In this document: piece by piece, positions 19,035 to 28,526 of the stretch
Layout: every line of letters starts with the position of its first letter
Position numbering within the stretch: position 1 is the stretch's first letter
Notes under the pieces: model-generated
Database searches by the model: none
The model's input: the letters and a program-made list of their open reading frames with translations, nothing else
What the model was told of the DNA's origin: nothing
Assembly: GCA_028335825.1 (NCBI GenBank)
Contig: JAIOKI010000004.1
Coordinates: 248,001-312,000, forward strand
Direction of reading: 5' to 3'
Length of the DNA: 64,000 nt
Source of the DNA: Nosema muscidifuracis
Lineage: Eukaryota; Microsporidia; Nosematidae
Made by a program: the position numbers and the translations under genes

Positions 19035-19793
19035 TTATAAAATATCATTATCAGGATTCATCTTTTCTTTACAGGTTTCCATAATTTTTCTTACATCTTT
19101 TTCTACAGAATGATTATCTAAATAATTTTCAATAGCTTTAACAATTTCTTCTTCATCTTTAAATAACGAATCGTAGATTTCTTTGTGATCATTATCTACT
19201 TCTAAATCAGAATCCACACCTGCAAGGTAATAACAAATACCAGCACATAAAGTGTAAATACTACTCTTAATTAACAAAAAGTTGATTGCTGCTTTTTCAT
19301 ATTCTCCATTTTTAAATAGCTCGAATGATAATGTTTTTAAAGCATTTATTCTATGATGCTTCCAACTATTATTATCATAACACTTAACTATCTTAGCTAA
19401 TAGATTTATTTTTTTCTCAATATCATCACACAATTCAGAAGCTTTTTCGTAAGACTTAGCTGCTAAACTTTCTTTATTACAACTTAATGCCATATCCCCA
19501 CTTTGTATAAAATAATGAACAGCTTTATCTCCTTCTTTGTAAATTTCAGCTATATCCTGGTATATAAGATAAGTATTATATCTATTATATTCTACTGGGT
19601 TCATCAAATAAGTATTAGCAGCTTCTTGTAAATATTTAATTTTTTCTGATTTATCAGTGCACATAAGAGATACTTCTTTAAATTTATCTGCTGAAGATTC
19701 ATAATCAGGAGATGATATTGGAATAAAAAAGAACTTTTTTGATTCTCTCAGTGATTCTGCTTCTTTAAGGAGCTTTTTTTTTAAATTATCCAT
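19035..19793 (-). CDS. SEC17: Alpha-SNAP (Sec17), SNARE disassembly adaptor
   Basis: 252 residues (yeast Sec17 is 292). All-helical TPR-like protein: the N-terminal SADKFKEV pairs, YLQEAANTYLMNPVEY, YQDIAEIYKEG, SLAAKSYEKASELCDDI and the C-terminal acidic bundle ending NDIL. The final hydrophobic residue is typical; in Sec17 the last Leu is needed to stimulate NSF. It recruits the NSF ATPase to SNARE complexes on endomembranes. Here the start signal is GGG (complement CCC at 19797-19799), 3 nt before the ATG, not CCC. Confidence 0.9.
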   Translation of the reverse strand: MDNLKKKLLKEAESLRESKKFFFIPISSPDYESSADKFKEVSLMCTDKSEKIKYLQEAANTYLMNPVEYNRYNTYLIYQDIAEIYKEGDKAVHYFIQSGDMALSCNKESLAAKSYEKASELCDDIEKKINLLAKIVKCYDNNSWKHHRINALKTLSFELFKNGEYEKAAINFLLIKSSIYTLCAGICYYLAGVDSDLEVDNDHKEIYDSLFKDEEEIVKAIENYLDNHSVEKDVRKIMETCKEKMNPDNDIL

Positions 19794-20171
19794 GAACCCT
19801 TGAAATTGTTTATTTTATAAAAAGGTTTAAACTAGTAGATCAATTTAATAAGTTAAAAAATTGATAAGATAAAAATATTACAGTAAATAAGCTTAAATAA
19901 AAATATTACAGTAAATAAGCTTAGATAAAAACATTACAGTATATTAACTTAGATAAAAATATTACAGTATATTAACTTAATAGTATATAAAATTTATATA
20001 TAAGCCTAACAGGATAAAAACATTACAATATATAAACCTTAGATGAAAATTTATATATAAACTTAACAGGATAAAAACATTACATTATATTAACTTAAAT
20101 AAAAATATTACAAGATGTTAACTTAGTAGTATATAAAATTTAGACAAAAACTTAAAATATTATAAAATAAT
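19794..20171. repeat. Spacer with ~25-30 bp tandem repeats
   Basis: Between ~19865 and ~20110 the phrase agataaaaatattacagtatattaactt (variants) occurs about eight times. Tandem-repeat spacer upstream of SEC17; no gene. Confidence 0.6.
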
Positions 20172-21722
20172 TTACTTTTTTTTCTCTTGCATACGTGCTC
20201 GTTTATATTTAAATTTCTCTTTCTTTTCTATAATATAATCATCCTTCATAACTCCAAATGCACTACTGTGGATTTTACTATCTTTCCTACTGTAAGGTAT
20301 ATAAAACTGATCTTTATATTTACTAACATCTTCATTATCAGATTTTTTAATTATTTCTTCTTTTTTACTTTTATTAAAATGTTTTTGTAATTTCATGCAT
20401 AACGAATCTTTAACTTTAAAATTTGAATGTAACTCCATCTTATTAATTTTATCTTTGTATTCTTCTGGTACACTTACCTTACTCCTAAATTTTAAACATT
20501 TTTCATATCCCTTCTCTGTCTTAGCTTTTAAATACAAATATTTGGATAAATCGTATTCATCTAAAATATTTGAAGGAACCAATCCAATTTCTACATTTTT
20601 TAAATATGTTTCTTGTATATTAAAAAAATGAAATATATCATTGTAAGTGACAAATGAAAAACAAGATCCCATTCCTCTAATTCTTCCTACTCTATGTAAA
20701 AAAGTTCTCTCATCTGATAAATCATAATTAATAACTACATCTAATAATGGAATATCAAGACCTCTAGCTGCTACATCTGTAACAATTAATATATTAAAAA
20801 ACCCGTTAATAAAATCTTTATAATTAACTAATCTTGCTTGATTATCCATACTACTATAAATACCTCTACATGAGTAATTATAAGCTGAAAGTATCTCTAA
20901 TAAATAATCAACTGTATATTTTGTACTAACAAAAATTATAATCTTATTTTTAAAAAGTGGAAGATCACTTTTATCTTTCGAATTTGATTTTCCATTTTTA
21001 GATTTTTTGTTTAATTTAAATTTACCAATTTTCTCTGTTTCTTTTTGTATTTCAACAAGTTTATTCTTTTTCATATTTTGTAACGTATTAAGTAATACAC
21101 TTTCTTTGGATATACTTGGCATATAATAAAACGTATACTCAACATTTTCATTAATTTTAGCATCAACTTCTACAATTTTACAATCCACATGGATATCAGG
21201 TTTAGTAGCACTAAAAAAAACTTTCTGACATTCTAATTTATCATTTAAATAATCAAATTCTCTTTTCAAATCATTTTCTTCAATAATTCTATCAATCTCG
21301 TCTACTACAAATAAATCAATTTTGAAATCTTTATTTTCGTTATTAAATCTACCAGGAGTATTAACTTCAATTTTTCCTACTAAATCAATATTCCTTGTAA
21401 GATATTTAATATTCCTATTGACTTGATTAATAAGTTCTCTAGTTGGTACAAGAATAAGAACATTTTTATTAGATAAAGCTTTTTGTATAGCAGGTATAAG
21501 ATAACAATAAGTCTTTCCACTTCCTGTACGTCCTATTCCCATAACACTTTTCTGTTCAAGAATTAGTGGAATAATTTTACGTTGTATAGGTGTAGGATTA
21601 GTAAATGGAATATTGTAAAGTAATTGTTTATGTAAATTAAGTGTTTTAAATGATCCTCCTTTGATTTTTTTATCATTATAAATTGTTGTATCTGTGTTGA
21701 TTATTTCTTCTTCAGTTTTCAT
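20172..21722 (-). CDS. DBP10: DBP10/DDX54-like DEAD-box RNA helicase
   Basis: 516 residues. The N-terminus GGSFKTLNLHKQLLYNI...TPIQRK is the Dbp10 Q-motif region. Motifs: GRTGSGKT (I), PTREL (Ia), TPGR (Ib), DEID in place of DEAD (~141), SAT (III), ARGLD (V), HRVGR (VI, ~344). The basic C-terminal region with DSLCMKLQKHFNKSK fits the DBP10CT segment and a Lys/Arg tail. Dbp10 acts in 60S subunit assembly in the nucleolus; yeast is ~995 residues, so this is half size. Odd points: DEID, and motif VI reads HRVGRIRG, one residue short of HRxGRxxR. A CCC 3 nt upstream fixes the ATG. Confidence 0.88.
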   Translation of the reverse strand: MKTEEEIINTDTTIYNDKKIKGGSFKTLNLHKQLLYNIPFTNPTPIQRKIIPLILEQKSVMGIGRTGSGKTYCYLIPAIQKALSNKNVLILVPTRELINQVNRNIKYLTRNIDLVGKIEVNTPGRFNNENKDFKIDLFVVDEIDRIIEENDLKREFDYLNDKLECQKVFFSATKPDIHVDCKIVEVDAKINENVEYTFYYMPSISKESVLLNTLQNMKKNKLVEIQKETEKIGKFKLNKKSKNGKSNSKDKSDLPLFKNKIIIFVSTKYTVDYLLEILSAYNYSCRGIYSSMDNQARLVNYKDFINGFFNILIVTDVAARGLDIPLLDVVINYDLSDERTFLHRVGRIRGMGSCFSFVTYNDIFHFFNIQETYLKNVEIGLVPSNILDEYDLSKYLYLKAKTEKGYEKCLKFRSKVSVPEEYKDKINKMELHSNFKVKDSLCMKLQKHFNKSKKEEIIKKSDNEDVSKYKDQFYIPYSRKDSKIHSSAFGVMKDDYIIEKKEKFKYKRARMQEKKK

Positions 21723-22160
21723 AATGGGTATTGCAATAAAATAAAAAAATACGAAATTATTTTTTAAATAACGATATAAGAAATTACTTGTAAATAATAA
21801 TTTATATAAGAAATTACTTGTAAATAAAAAGATTATAACTTGTACATAAATTTATTTTTTTAATATACGTTATGAGAATTTACATAAGAAATTACTTGTA
21901 AATAATAATTTATATAAGAAATTACTTGTAAATAAAAAGATTATAACTTGTACATAAATTTATTTTTTTAATATACGTTATGAGAATTTATAATATTTTT
22001 TTTAATATACGTTATAAGAAATTACTTTTAAATAATAATTTACAAAAGAAATTACTTGTAAATATACGTTATGAGAATTTACATAAGATAATATTTTTTA
22101 TTTACTCACATAAGATAAGAACCAAAACTCAATAAAATTATCATTGTCCTTTTAAATAAT
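21723..22160. repeat. 108-bp tandem duplication in spacer
   Basis: A 108-bp unit (contains aaattacttgtaaataataa and agattataacttgtacataa) is present twice, near-perfect, at about 21776-21880 and 21884-21990. Shorter partial copies run to ~22090. The near identity suggests recent duplication. No gene. Confidence 0.75.
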
Positions 22161-23996
22161 TTATTCAATTTTTTTATATTTTTTATACTCATTAATTTCT
22201 TTAGCTCTTCTCTTTTTTTCATCCTTAATTCTTTTATTTTCTTCAACTTTGTCTTTATAAATTTTATTCAAATATTCACTATTAACTCTGTAAATCTCAG
22301 CTTCATCAAGTCGATTTGCTTCAATAAGTAATCTGAAAATAAACTCTTTTATCTCAATTATTTCCAATTTCTCATATATTTTAATTAATAAATCAATATT
22401 TTGTATATTCTTATATACAAATTTGATAATTTTCTTAATATATTCATTATTTTTAAATCGTGTATTGTTTTTTGAACATTTTTTAGTATTAAAAGCTTTT
22501 AAATATTCTATAACTCCTTTTTCATATTCTTTATTTAATATATAAACATTACCAATATTTATATATACATCATTATAATCTAATACAAGACTATAAAATA
22601 TTTTAAGACTTTCTTTATATTTCTTACTCTTTGCTAAACATATTCCTATTCCATTAGCACCATAAAAACTACTTAAACATTCTTTAAATGTTTTAAGTGA
22701 ATTAGCTTTTATTAATTTATCATAAATATCACATTTCTCTATACTTCCATTCTTTATATAATTATAAATAGATTTACTATATTTATTACTTGGATCATAA
22801 TATTTTATATCTCTAGTCAAATATAATAAATTATATTTAACATAATCACAAGAATTTTCTTCATAAATATTTTTAAGAATTTTAATATCTTCTTCATCTA
22901 CTTCTAAATCTACATAACTAATATTTCTATATTTGTAATATATTAAATTATTATTAATTATTTTCTTATCAACTAGTTCATTATTTAATAAAGTTTTATA
23001 TTTTGTAATATATGACTCAAAATTATTTTTAATTCCTGAATTAATATTTATAAAATCTTTTATATCTTTGTTAATGTTTTCTATATCACATTTTATATCA
23101 GAATTTCTTGATTTTTTATATTTCATATAATATTTAAAATTATTGAATTCATAACTATCATAATTTTCATCTATGCATTCATTCTGTAAAATTCTTAATA
23201 AATTATATTTTGCATAAACATTATATTTAAAAGCTAATGATTTTTTATAAAAATCTACTGCTCCTTCATAATTTTTATTAATATGCTCTTTTTTACCTTT
23301 TAAATAATAAAAATATTCATTATCAAGATTATAATTATCTATCTTTGATAAATCATCACTAATAGTTTTAAGTTGAATATCAATATTGTTTTGAATATCA
23401 AAATCTTTTCTTAAATTATTATCTTCTGAAATTTTCTTATTATGAAATACTCCATTGTAAAATTCACTATTAACATTCCTTTTAAACATTTCTCTACCAA
23501 TTTTATAATTACTCACTTCTTTATTATTAAAAATATTTAAAGCTCTAAGAACTTCATTAGTAAAATTTCCATTTTTCTTCATATAAAAATTACACAATTC
23601 AATTCCTAATTTATATTGTGCCTTATTAAAATAAACAAGAGCACGTGAATAATTTTTAGATTTAATATTATCATATCCAAGTAGGATATAATAAGAATTA
23701 TAAGAAAATTCTGATGTTATAGTTAAAGGATAACCATGAATCATATCAAGACTCATTTGAAATATTTCTGCCTTTGATCTGATATCTCTAATATTTGTTG
23801 TTTTTATATGATCAAGAATATCTTTACAATATTTATATTCATTTTTGTATGCATAAGCTATTTTAAACTGAGATGAAGATGGTAGACTATTTTCTTTTAT
23901 AATATGTAGTAAAGAATCAAAATCACTTTCTTTTGGTAGATCATTAGTATCAAATGATAAAGAAGAGTCTTCATCAATTTTAATTTTTATTATCAT
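22161..23996 (-). CDS. TPR-repeat protein, possibly CTR9 (Paf1 complex)
   Basis: 611 residues. Several TPR-type helix pairs are visible: YILLGYDNIKSKNYSRALVYF (~95), YYLKGKKEHINKNYEGAVDFY (~230), GIGICLAKSKKYKESLKIFY (~450), VYINIGNVYILNKEYEKGVIEY (~480). The C-terminus is a charged Lys/Glu/Arg helix (KDKVEENKRIKDEKKRRAKE). TPR array plus a charged C-terminal helix, and the near C-terminal KxxxALxxF-type repeats, fit Ctr9, the scaffold of the Paf1 transcription elongation complex. Yeast Ctr9 is 1077 residues, so it would be much reduced. Another TPR scaffold (e.g. APC/C or Tfc4-like) is possible. CCC 7 nt before the ATG. Confidence 0.6.
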   Translation of the reverse strand: MIIKIKIDEDSSLSFDTNDLPKESDFDSLLHIIKENSLPSSSQFKIAYAYKNEYKYCKDILDHIKTTNIRDIRSKAEIFQMSLDMIHGYPLTITSEFSYNSYYILLGYDNIKSKNYSRALVYFNKAQYKLGIELCNFYMKKNGNFTNEVLRALNIFNNKEVSNYKIGREMFKRNVNSEFYNGVFHNKKISEDNNLRKDFDIQNNIDIQLKTISDDLSKIDNYNLDNEYFYYLKGKKEHINKNYEGAVDFYKKSLAFKYNVYAKYNLLRILQNECIDENYDSYEFNNFKYYMKYKKSRNSDIKCDIENINKDIKDFININSGIKNNFESYITKYKTLLNNELVDKKIINNNLIYYKYRNISYVDLEVDEEDIKILKNIYEENSCDYVKYNLLYLTRDIKYYDPSNKYSKSIYNYIKNGSIEKCDIYDKLIKANSLKTFKECLSSFYGANGIGICLAKSKKYKESLKIFYSLVLDYNDVYINIGNVYILNKEYEKGVIEYLKAFNTKKCSKNNTRFKNNEYIKKIIKFVYKNIQNIDLLIKIYEKLEIIEIKEFIFRLLIEANRLDEAEIYRVNSEYLNKIYKDKVEENKRIKDEKKRRAKEINEYKKYKKIE

Positions 23997-24257
23997 CTAA
24001 AGAGGGTATCAATTTTTTTGAAAATCAAAATAGCATAAATAAAGAAAAGAATTTCATTAATAAATGTTATTAATTATTCTTTTAGCAATATTAAAAGGAG
24101 AGTATAATATTAGGAAGGGAGTATAATATAAGAAAGGTGATTATTCATTTATAATATTTGGAAGAGAACATATATAAAATAATAATATAATATATATAAA
24201 ATAATAATAGAATATAAAATAAAATAATTAGAATTTTTGAATAAACTATACAGTAAT

Positions 24258-24542
24258 TTAATTATTTAAATCAATTATAGAATCAAGAAATGCATATCCT
24301 TCATTTAAATATTCCTTACTTTTTTTAATAATTTTTTCACTGTCTTTATTCAAAATTTCTTTTTCTTCTTTATCTTCTAAAATCTTAAAAATTCTTTTAA
24401 AACATTCCCTTAGTTCAACCTGTAAATCTTCAATATTTTTAGAAACTTCTTCATGTTTACTATCTCTTTGTAATACACCAATAGAAGTAAAATATAAAAA
24501 AACCAAATGATTGATTTCGTTCTGTAATTCTGTGACTAACAT
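24258..24542 (-). CDS. MED21: Mediator subunit 21 (Med21/Srb7)
   Basis: 94 residues from ATG at 24542 (MLVTELQNEIN). The opening LQNEINHLVFLYFTSIGVLQRD matches the Med21 signature (tLQ...vnqLa..fc.aIGvLQ). The rest is a coiled-coil helix pair, as Med21 uses to dimerise with Med7 in the Mediator middle module. The length is shorter than yeast (140). A CCC (complement of 24547-24549) sits 4 nt before this ATG. It is divergent from RPL14 with only ~86 bp between the two starts, implying a shared or back-to-back promoter. Confidence 0.8.
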   Translation of the reverse strand: MLVTELQNEINHLVFLYFTSIGVLQRDSKHEEVSKNIEDLQVELRECFKRIFKILEDKEEKEILNKDSEKIIKKSKEYLNEGYAFLDSIIDLNN

Positions 24543-24628
24543 CAATGGGTTTTTTTATATATTGAAAATATTTATTTTCTTATTTTTCTTTCTAAAAAAT
24601 ATTTTTTAAAAATTTCTTACCCCAGCAA
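24543..24628. promoter_or_regulatory. Compact divergent promoter MED21/RPL14
   Basis: 86 bp separates two divergent start codons. Each side has its own CCC motif (GGG on plus at 24547-24549 for MED21; CCCC 24620-24623 for RPL14). The middle is T/A-rich (aatatttattttc, taaaaaatatttt). Confidence 0.5.
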
Positions 24629-24943
24629 ATGAAGTACATCGAACTTGGAAGATTAGTAGCACCAGTAATAAAGACAGACAGAACATTTAAAGCCATAATT
24701 ATAGGAATTATTGACAGTACTTTCGTTGTATTGAAGAAACCAAACAACCAGAATGAGATAGCTCCTGTAAGTTCTTTTGTTCTTCTTGATGAAGTATATG
24801 ATATTAAAGAAATGAGCAATGACAAGATTTTGGAATTATTACAGAACAAAAATGAAAAGAAACCAACTAACGATTTTGAAAGATTCAAAAATTGTTTAAA
24901 GGAAGAAGTTAAAAAGAATATTTTGAAGGAAAAAGGTTTTTAA
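24629..24943 (+). CDS. RPL14: 60S ribosomal protein L14 (eL14)
   Basis: 104 residues. The KOW-like N-terminal barrel is evident: [36 protein letters not shown] corresponds to the eL14 start (vEiGRvalv..g...gk...ivdiid...vlvdg). The C-terminal helix ends in a basic [10 protein letters not shown]. Cytosolic large-subunit protein. CCCC lies 5 nt before the ATG. No intron at the start, although ribosomal protein genes are where microsporidian introns usually sit. Confidence 0.88.
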   Translation: MKYIELGRLVAPVIKTDRTFKAIIIGIIDSTFVVLKKPNNQNEIAPVSSFVLLDEVYDIKEMSNDKILELLQNKNEKKPTNDFERFKNCLKEEVKKNILKEKGF

Positions 24944-24945
24944 TT

Positions 24946-26196
24946 AAAATAATTTATTTATGAGCTTTCTTCTAATTAAACTTAAATTAATTTTTTATCA
25001 TAACTAGACTTGATTTTTAATTAATTTTTTAAATATACTTATATTTATTTATGTATTAAAATTTGTATTTATATAAAAAAAATAAGACATATTAAAGTTT
25101 TTTAGATCATTTATCTATTTAAAAATAAGACATATCAAAGTTTGAGAAGTAAATGATTTTTTTGAATAATTCTATTTTTTAAGTTAGAAATTAAGTTTTT
25201 AATTTTTTTATTATTCATAATACATTTAAAAATATGTCATTAATTAAACAAAGAATATTTTATTTATAGTTAATAATCTTGTTACTTATTTGATACTTAA
25301 ATGAGTATTATAAAATTCTTAAAAAAATAGTAAAACTTCAAATAAAAAGTCTTTTTTTTGTTTCATAAATTTCTTTCTTAACAGATAAAGCTTATTTAAA
25401 AATAAAAATATTTCTAGTTAAAAATTTATACTGAACTTTTTATCCAATTAAATATTTTATTGGATAAAAAAATATTATTTATGCATTCATATATGAGACC
25501 TTATTTGATTTTTTTTATTAAATATTTGATCTGATAAATTTATTTCAAATCTAAATTTAAATAATTTAAATAATATAAATATTAACTTATAATTTTAATA
25601 TTTCTAATTTGAAGTTTAATAAAACAAATAATGTTAGAGATCAAAATCCTGACTTGATGGATAAATAGGAAATAAAATATCAGCTTTCATTTAAAACAAA
25701 ATCTAATTGGAAATTCAAATAAATATAAAATTAGCATTATTGTAAAAGGATGAAGATTTAAATTATAAAGAATCAAGTAAGGAATTTAAGAAATCGAGCA
25801 TTTATCATTAAGAAAAAATAATAAATTACTTGTAATAGATAAGTGTTTTTATATCAGTAGATAAATTCATTTTATAGTAAAGATAAGTGTGTTTATATCA
25901 GTTGATGATTTTTTGTAATAGATAAGTGTGTTTATATGAGTAGATAATTTCACTTTATAGTAACAGATAATTTCACTTTATATCAAAATATAATTTCACT
26001 TTTATATCAGTATATAAATTCACTTTATATCAGTAGATAAATTCATTATTATTAGATAATTATTGAATATAATTTCTTATATTATTATTAGATAACTATT
26101 GAATATACCACTATAAAAGAATTTTAAAAATTTAAATTTTTAGTAATGGACTCTTAAAATTAGGCATAAAAATAAATATAAAACAACCCATAAATA
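24946..26196. repeat. Long AT-rich spacer with repeats in its second half
   Basis: 1.25 kb without a supported gene. From ~25830 to ~26060 the phrase agataagtgtgtttatatcagtagataatttcactttata (variants) recurs about six to eight times: a degenerate minisatellite. ccaattaaatattttattgg (~25444-25463) is an inverted repeat of modest length. No RNA gene recognised. Confidence 0.55.
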
Positions 26197-26691
26197 ATGG
26201 ATGAAGAAATTAGACTTTACATGATTCTAGAATTAGAAAAAATTAGACAAAATCATATTGAAAATATATGGGTAAGACCATTTGGTAAACTTGTTTTTAA
26301 GGTTTTTTTAATAAGAAATCAAAATGTTTACATATTTTTTCTTAAAAAGAATTCTATTTCTGATAAATGGAATTGTAAAATAGAAAATGAATATTTAAAG
26401 GATAAAAATAATTCTTTGAATTTTTCATGTTATGAAGCATTAGATATGATTCGTAAAATAGATAAATTAGATTTAATAGAAAATAAAAAATACTGTAAAA
26501 AATATCAAGATGTTGATATTTTTGAAAAAATGAAAATGTTTCGACTTGATTCTGATACAAATAATTTTAAATTGTTTGAATTAGAAGAAAAATATCGAAA
26601 AAGTAGTGCACACCTATTAGAAAATATTTGTAATATGATTGATAAAGAAGAACTTGAAGACACAAATGAAAATGTCAAAAATCTCAACTGA
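26197..26691 (+). CDS. Small protein of unknown function
   Basis: 164 residues; CCC at 26187-26189 lies 7 nt before the ATG, so the gene is probably real. Beta-rich middle (WVRPFGKLVFKVFLIRNQNVYIFFLKK) followed by charged helices. No membrane segment or recognisable motif. Not assigned. Confidence 0.6.
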   Translation: MDEEIRLYMILELEKIRQNHIENIWVRPFGKLVFKVFLIRNQNVYIFFLKKNSISDKWNCKIENEYLKDKNNSLNFSCYEALDMIRKIDKLDLIENKKYCKKYQDVDIFEKMKMFRLDSDTNNFKLFELEEKYRKSSAHLLENICNMIDKEELEDTNENVKNLN

Positions 26692-26800
26692 TTGATTTAT
26701 TTCTAAACATATTGATAATAATTGGTATAATTAAAAATATCCGAAACTTGTTTCATCAATATTTAAATAAGTTTATTATTGTTTGAGAAAAAAAGGAGTC

Positions 26801-28264
26801 ATGAACGATAAACAAAATGATAAACCTGTAGAAATGCCTGCAAGAGGAAGACCACGAAAGAAAGATCATAATGTAGAACAGGTGTTTAAAAATGATTTCA
26901 TGCATAAAAATATGTACAATTCATCAATAGGATATGGAAGTAGAGAAAATTCACAAGAAGAAATGAATTTAGGTAGCATGTGTCCTTACAATGTAGAAGA
27001 TGAAAGTATTTTATTGGAGCAATTTACAAAAATAGGAGATATGTTTAATAATTCAAATACGAATAATAAAGAAGAAGTTTCTCAAATTAGTCCAGAAGAA
27101 GTTCAAAATGGAACTCATAATTATTTTTACAATACATCATCATCAGCTATGAACAATAGAAGTCCTGATTTAATCTCCTTAAATTCAACAAATAGTAATC
27201 AGAGAAATGAACCAATGAATAACAATAATTTATCTGGTATAGGAATGAATAATAATAATTTATCTGGTATAGGAATGAATAACAATAATTTATCTGGTAT
27301 AGGAATGAATAACAATAATTTATCTGGTATAGGAGTGAATGAATTAAATTATAATATACCACCTCATCAGGTAAATAATAATATGACTCAAAGTAGAACA
27401 AATTTATCATCTCCACGTCAGGAAAATTTATCCACAAATTATCAACATCAGCAAATTTATTCACCACACCAATTTATGCAACAACAATTCATACCACAAC
27501 AAGGATATCCTAAACAACCTTATATTCCTCCTCATTATGAAGAGCAGCATCAACATCATTTTCAACAAAACTTCTTTAGTAAACATGATCAATCTGATCA
27601 AGGAGACAGAAGAACATCCTTATATTACGATAATAACAAAGGAAATGCATTTTCCCCATATTATACTAATTCTAGACCAAATATACATTCAACAAATTAT
27701 TACAAGCCTCCACAAAACCCTAATCTTTTTAGACAGTCACCAAATTTTTTTAGACAGCCTATCAATCAAAATATTGATATTGAAAATTCATGGACTTATA
27801 AAAAAAAAAGAAAAAACAATCCGATTATGTGGAATTATGTGAAAAATAATGGAGAAGGATTTCAACCATTGATTCATCCAAGCAAATATTCAAGTTTAGA
27901 TTATATACAAGGAAATGACGTGTTTAATAGAAGAAGTACAGTAGAAAGAGATTACAATAATACCATTTTGCCTCTTTTTTTAAATTCAAATAAAGAGCTT
28001 AATGAAGAATACAGTCAAGTAATAAACAATTTCAAAGGTAAGGTTTCAGAACTGGACTTTACGAATGTGACAGTTCACCAATTAAAACTTTTAATGAGGG
28101 AATTTGGATTAAATCATACAGGAAAGAAGAATGAGTTAATTGACAGAGCAAAGAATACCCTAAAAAAAATAGATATATCAGTTACTAATGCTAAAAGAAA
28201 GGCAGAAGAGGAAGCTAAAGAAGAAAATAAAGAAGACGAAGATTATGAAAATGTTTTCTTTTAA
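26801..28264 (+). CDS. AT-hook and SAP-domain DNA-binding protein
   Basis: 487 residues from the ATG at 26801. An AT-hook (RGRPRKK, ~15-21) lies near the N-terminus. The middle is Asn/Gln/Pro/Tyr-rich; a 10-residue unit MNNNNLSGIG (30 bp) is repeated four times at ~27217-27336, followed by His/Gln-rich sequence. Residues ~417-455 form a SAP fold (TVHQLKLLMREFGLNHTGKK). Both motifs bind AT-rich DNA, so a scaffold-attachment or chromatin role is likely. PIAS/Siz-type SUMO ligases have SAP at the N-terminus and a RING, absent here. No CCC/GGG precedes the ATG (sequence AAGGAGTC-ATG), one of three exceptions in the region. Confidence 0.75.
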   Translation: MNDKQNDKPVEMPARGRPRKKDHNVEQVFKNDFMHKNMYNSSIGYGSRENSQEEMNLGSMCPYNVEDESILLEQFTKIGDMFNNSNTNNKEEVSQISPEEVQNGTHNYFYNTSSSAMNNRSPDLISLNSTNSNQRNEPMNNNNLSGIGMNNNNLSGIGMNNNNLSGIGMNNNNLSGIGVNELNYNIPPHQVNNNMTQSRTNLSSPRQENLSTNYQHQQIYSPHQFMQQQFIPQQGYPKQPYIPPHYEEQHQHHFQQNFFSKHDQSDQGDRRTSLYYDNNKGNAFSPYYTNSRPNIHSTNYYKPPQNPNLFRQSPNFFRQPINQNIDIENSWTYKKKRKNNPIMWNYVKNNGEGFQPLIHPSKYSSLDYIQGNDVFNRRSTVERDYNNTILPLFLNSNKELNEEYSQVINNFKGKVSELDFTNVTVHQLKLLMREFGLNHTGKKNELIDRAKNTLKKIDISVTNAKRKAEEEAKEENKEDEDYENVFF

Positions 28265-28310
28265 AAAAATAAATTAAATGTCAATATAAAAACATTTTTT
28301 ATTAAAAATA

Positions 28311-28382
28311 TGCCTCCACCGAGGATCGAACTCGAGACCTCTAGTTTACTAAACTAGCGCTCTACCACTGAGCTATAGAGGC
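28311..28382 (-). tRNA. tRNA-Thr (anticodon AGU)
   Basis: Minus strand, 72 nt including the discriminator A. Acceptor GCCTCTA pairs with TGGAGGC (one G-U). D arm GCTC...GAGC. Anticodon stem CTAGT/ACTAG with loop TTAGTAA, anticodon AGT. T arm TCGAG TTCGATC CTCGG region. No intron. It lies between the convergent SAP protein gene and MSH6. Confidence 0.93.
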
Positions 28383-28526
28383 TTGAAATGACGAGAAACA
28401 TTTAAAAAGTTATTAAACAACAGTTATTTTATATTTTAACAAAAATTATTATGCTAAATTTCTATTAGATAATTTTAATTTATAAAAATATTCGTTTTTA
28501 ATAACACAAAATAATTTAATTAAATT

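Noticed and set aside
15306-21722. A sex-like locus (transporter-HMG-RNA helicase) because a homeodomain gene and a DEAD-box helicase lie near each other
   Set aside because: The helicase is DBP10-like, no HMG or triose-phosphate-type transporter is present, and several unrelated genes intervene.
24543-24545. Non-ATG (TTG) start for MED21
   Set aside because: An ATG at 24542 sits 4 nt after the CCC motif and needs no alternative codon.
26801-28264. PIAS/Siz SUMO ligase for the SAP protein
   Set aside because: SAP is C-terminal and there is no SP-RING Cys/His pattern.
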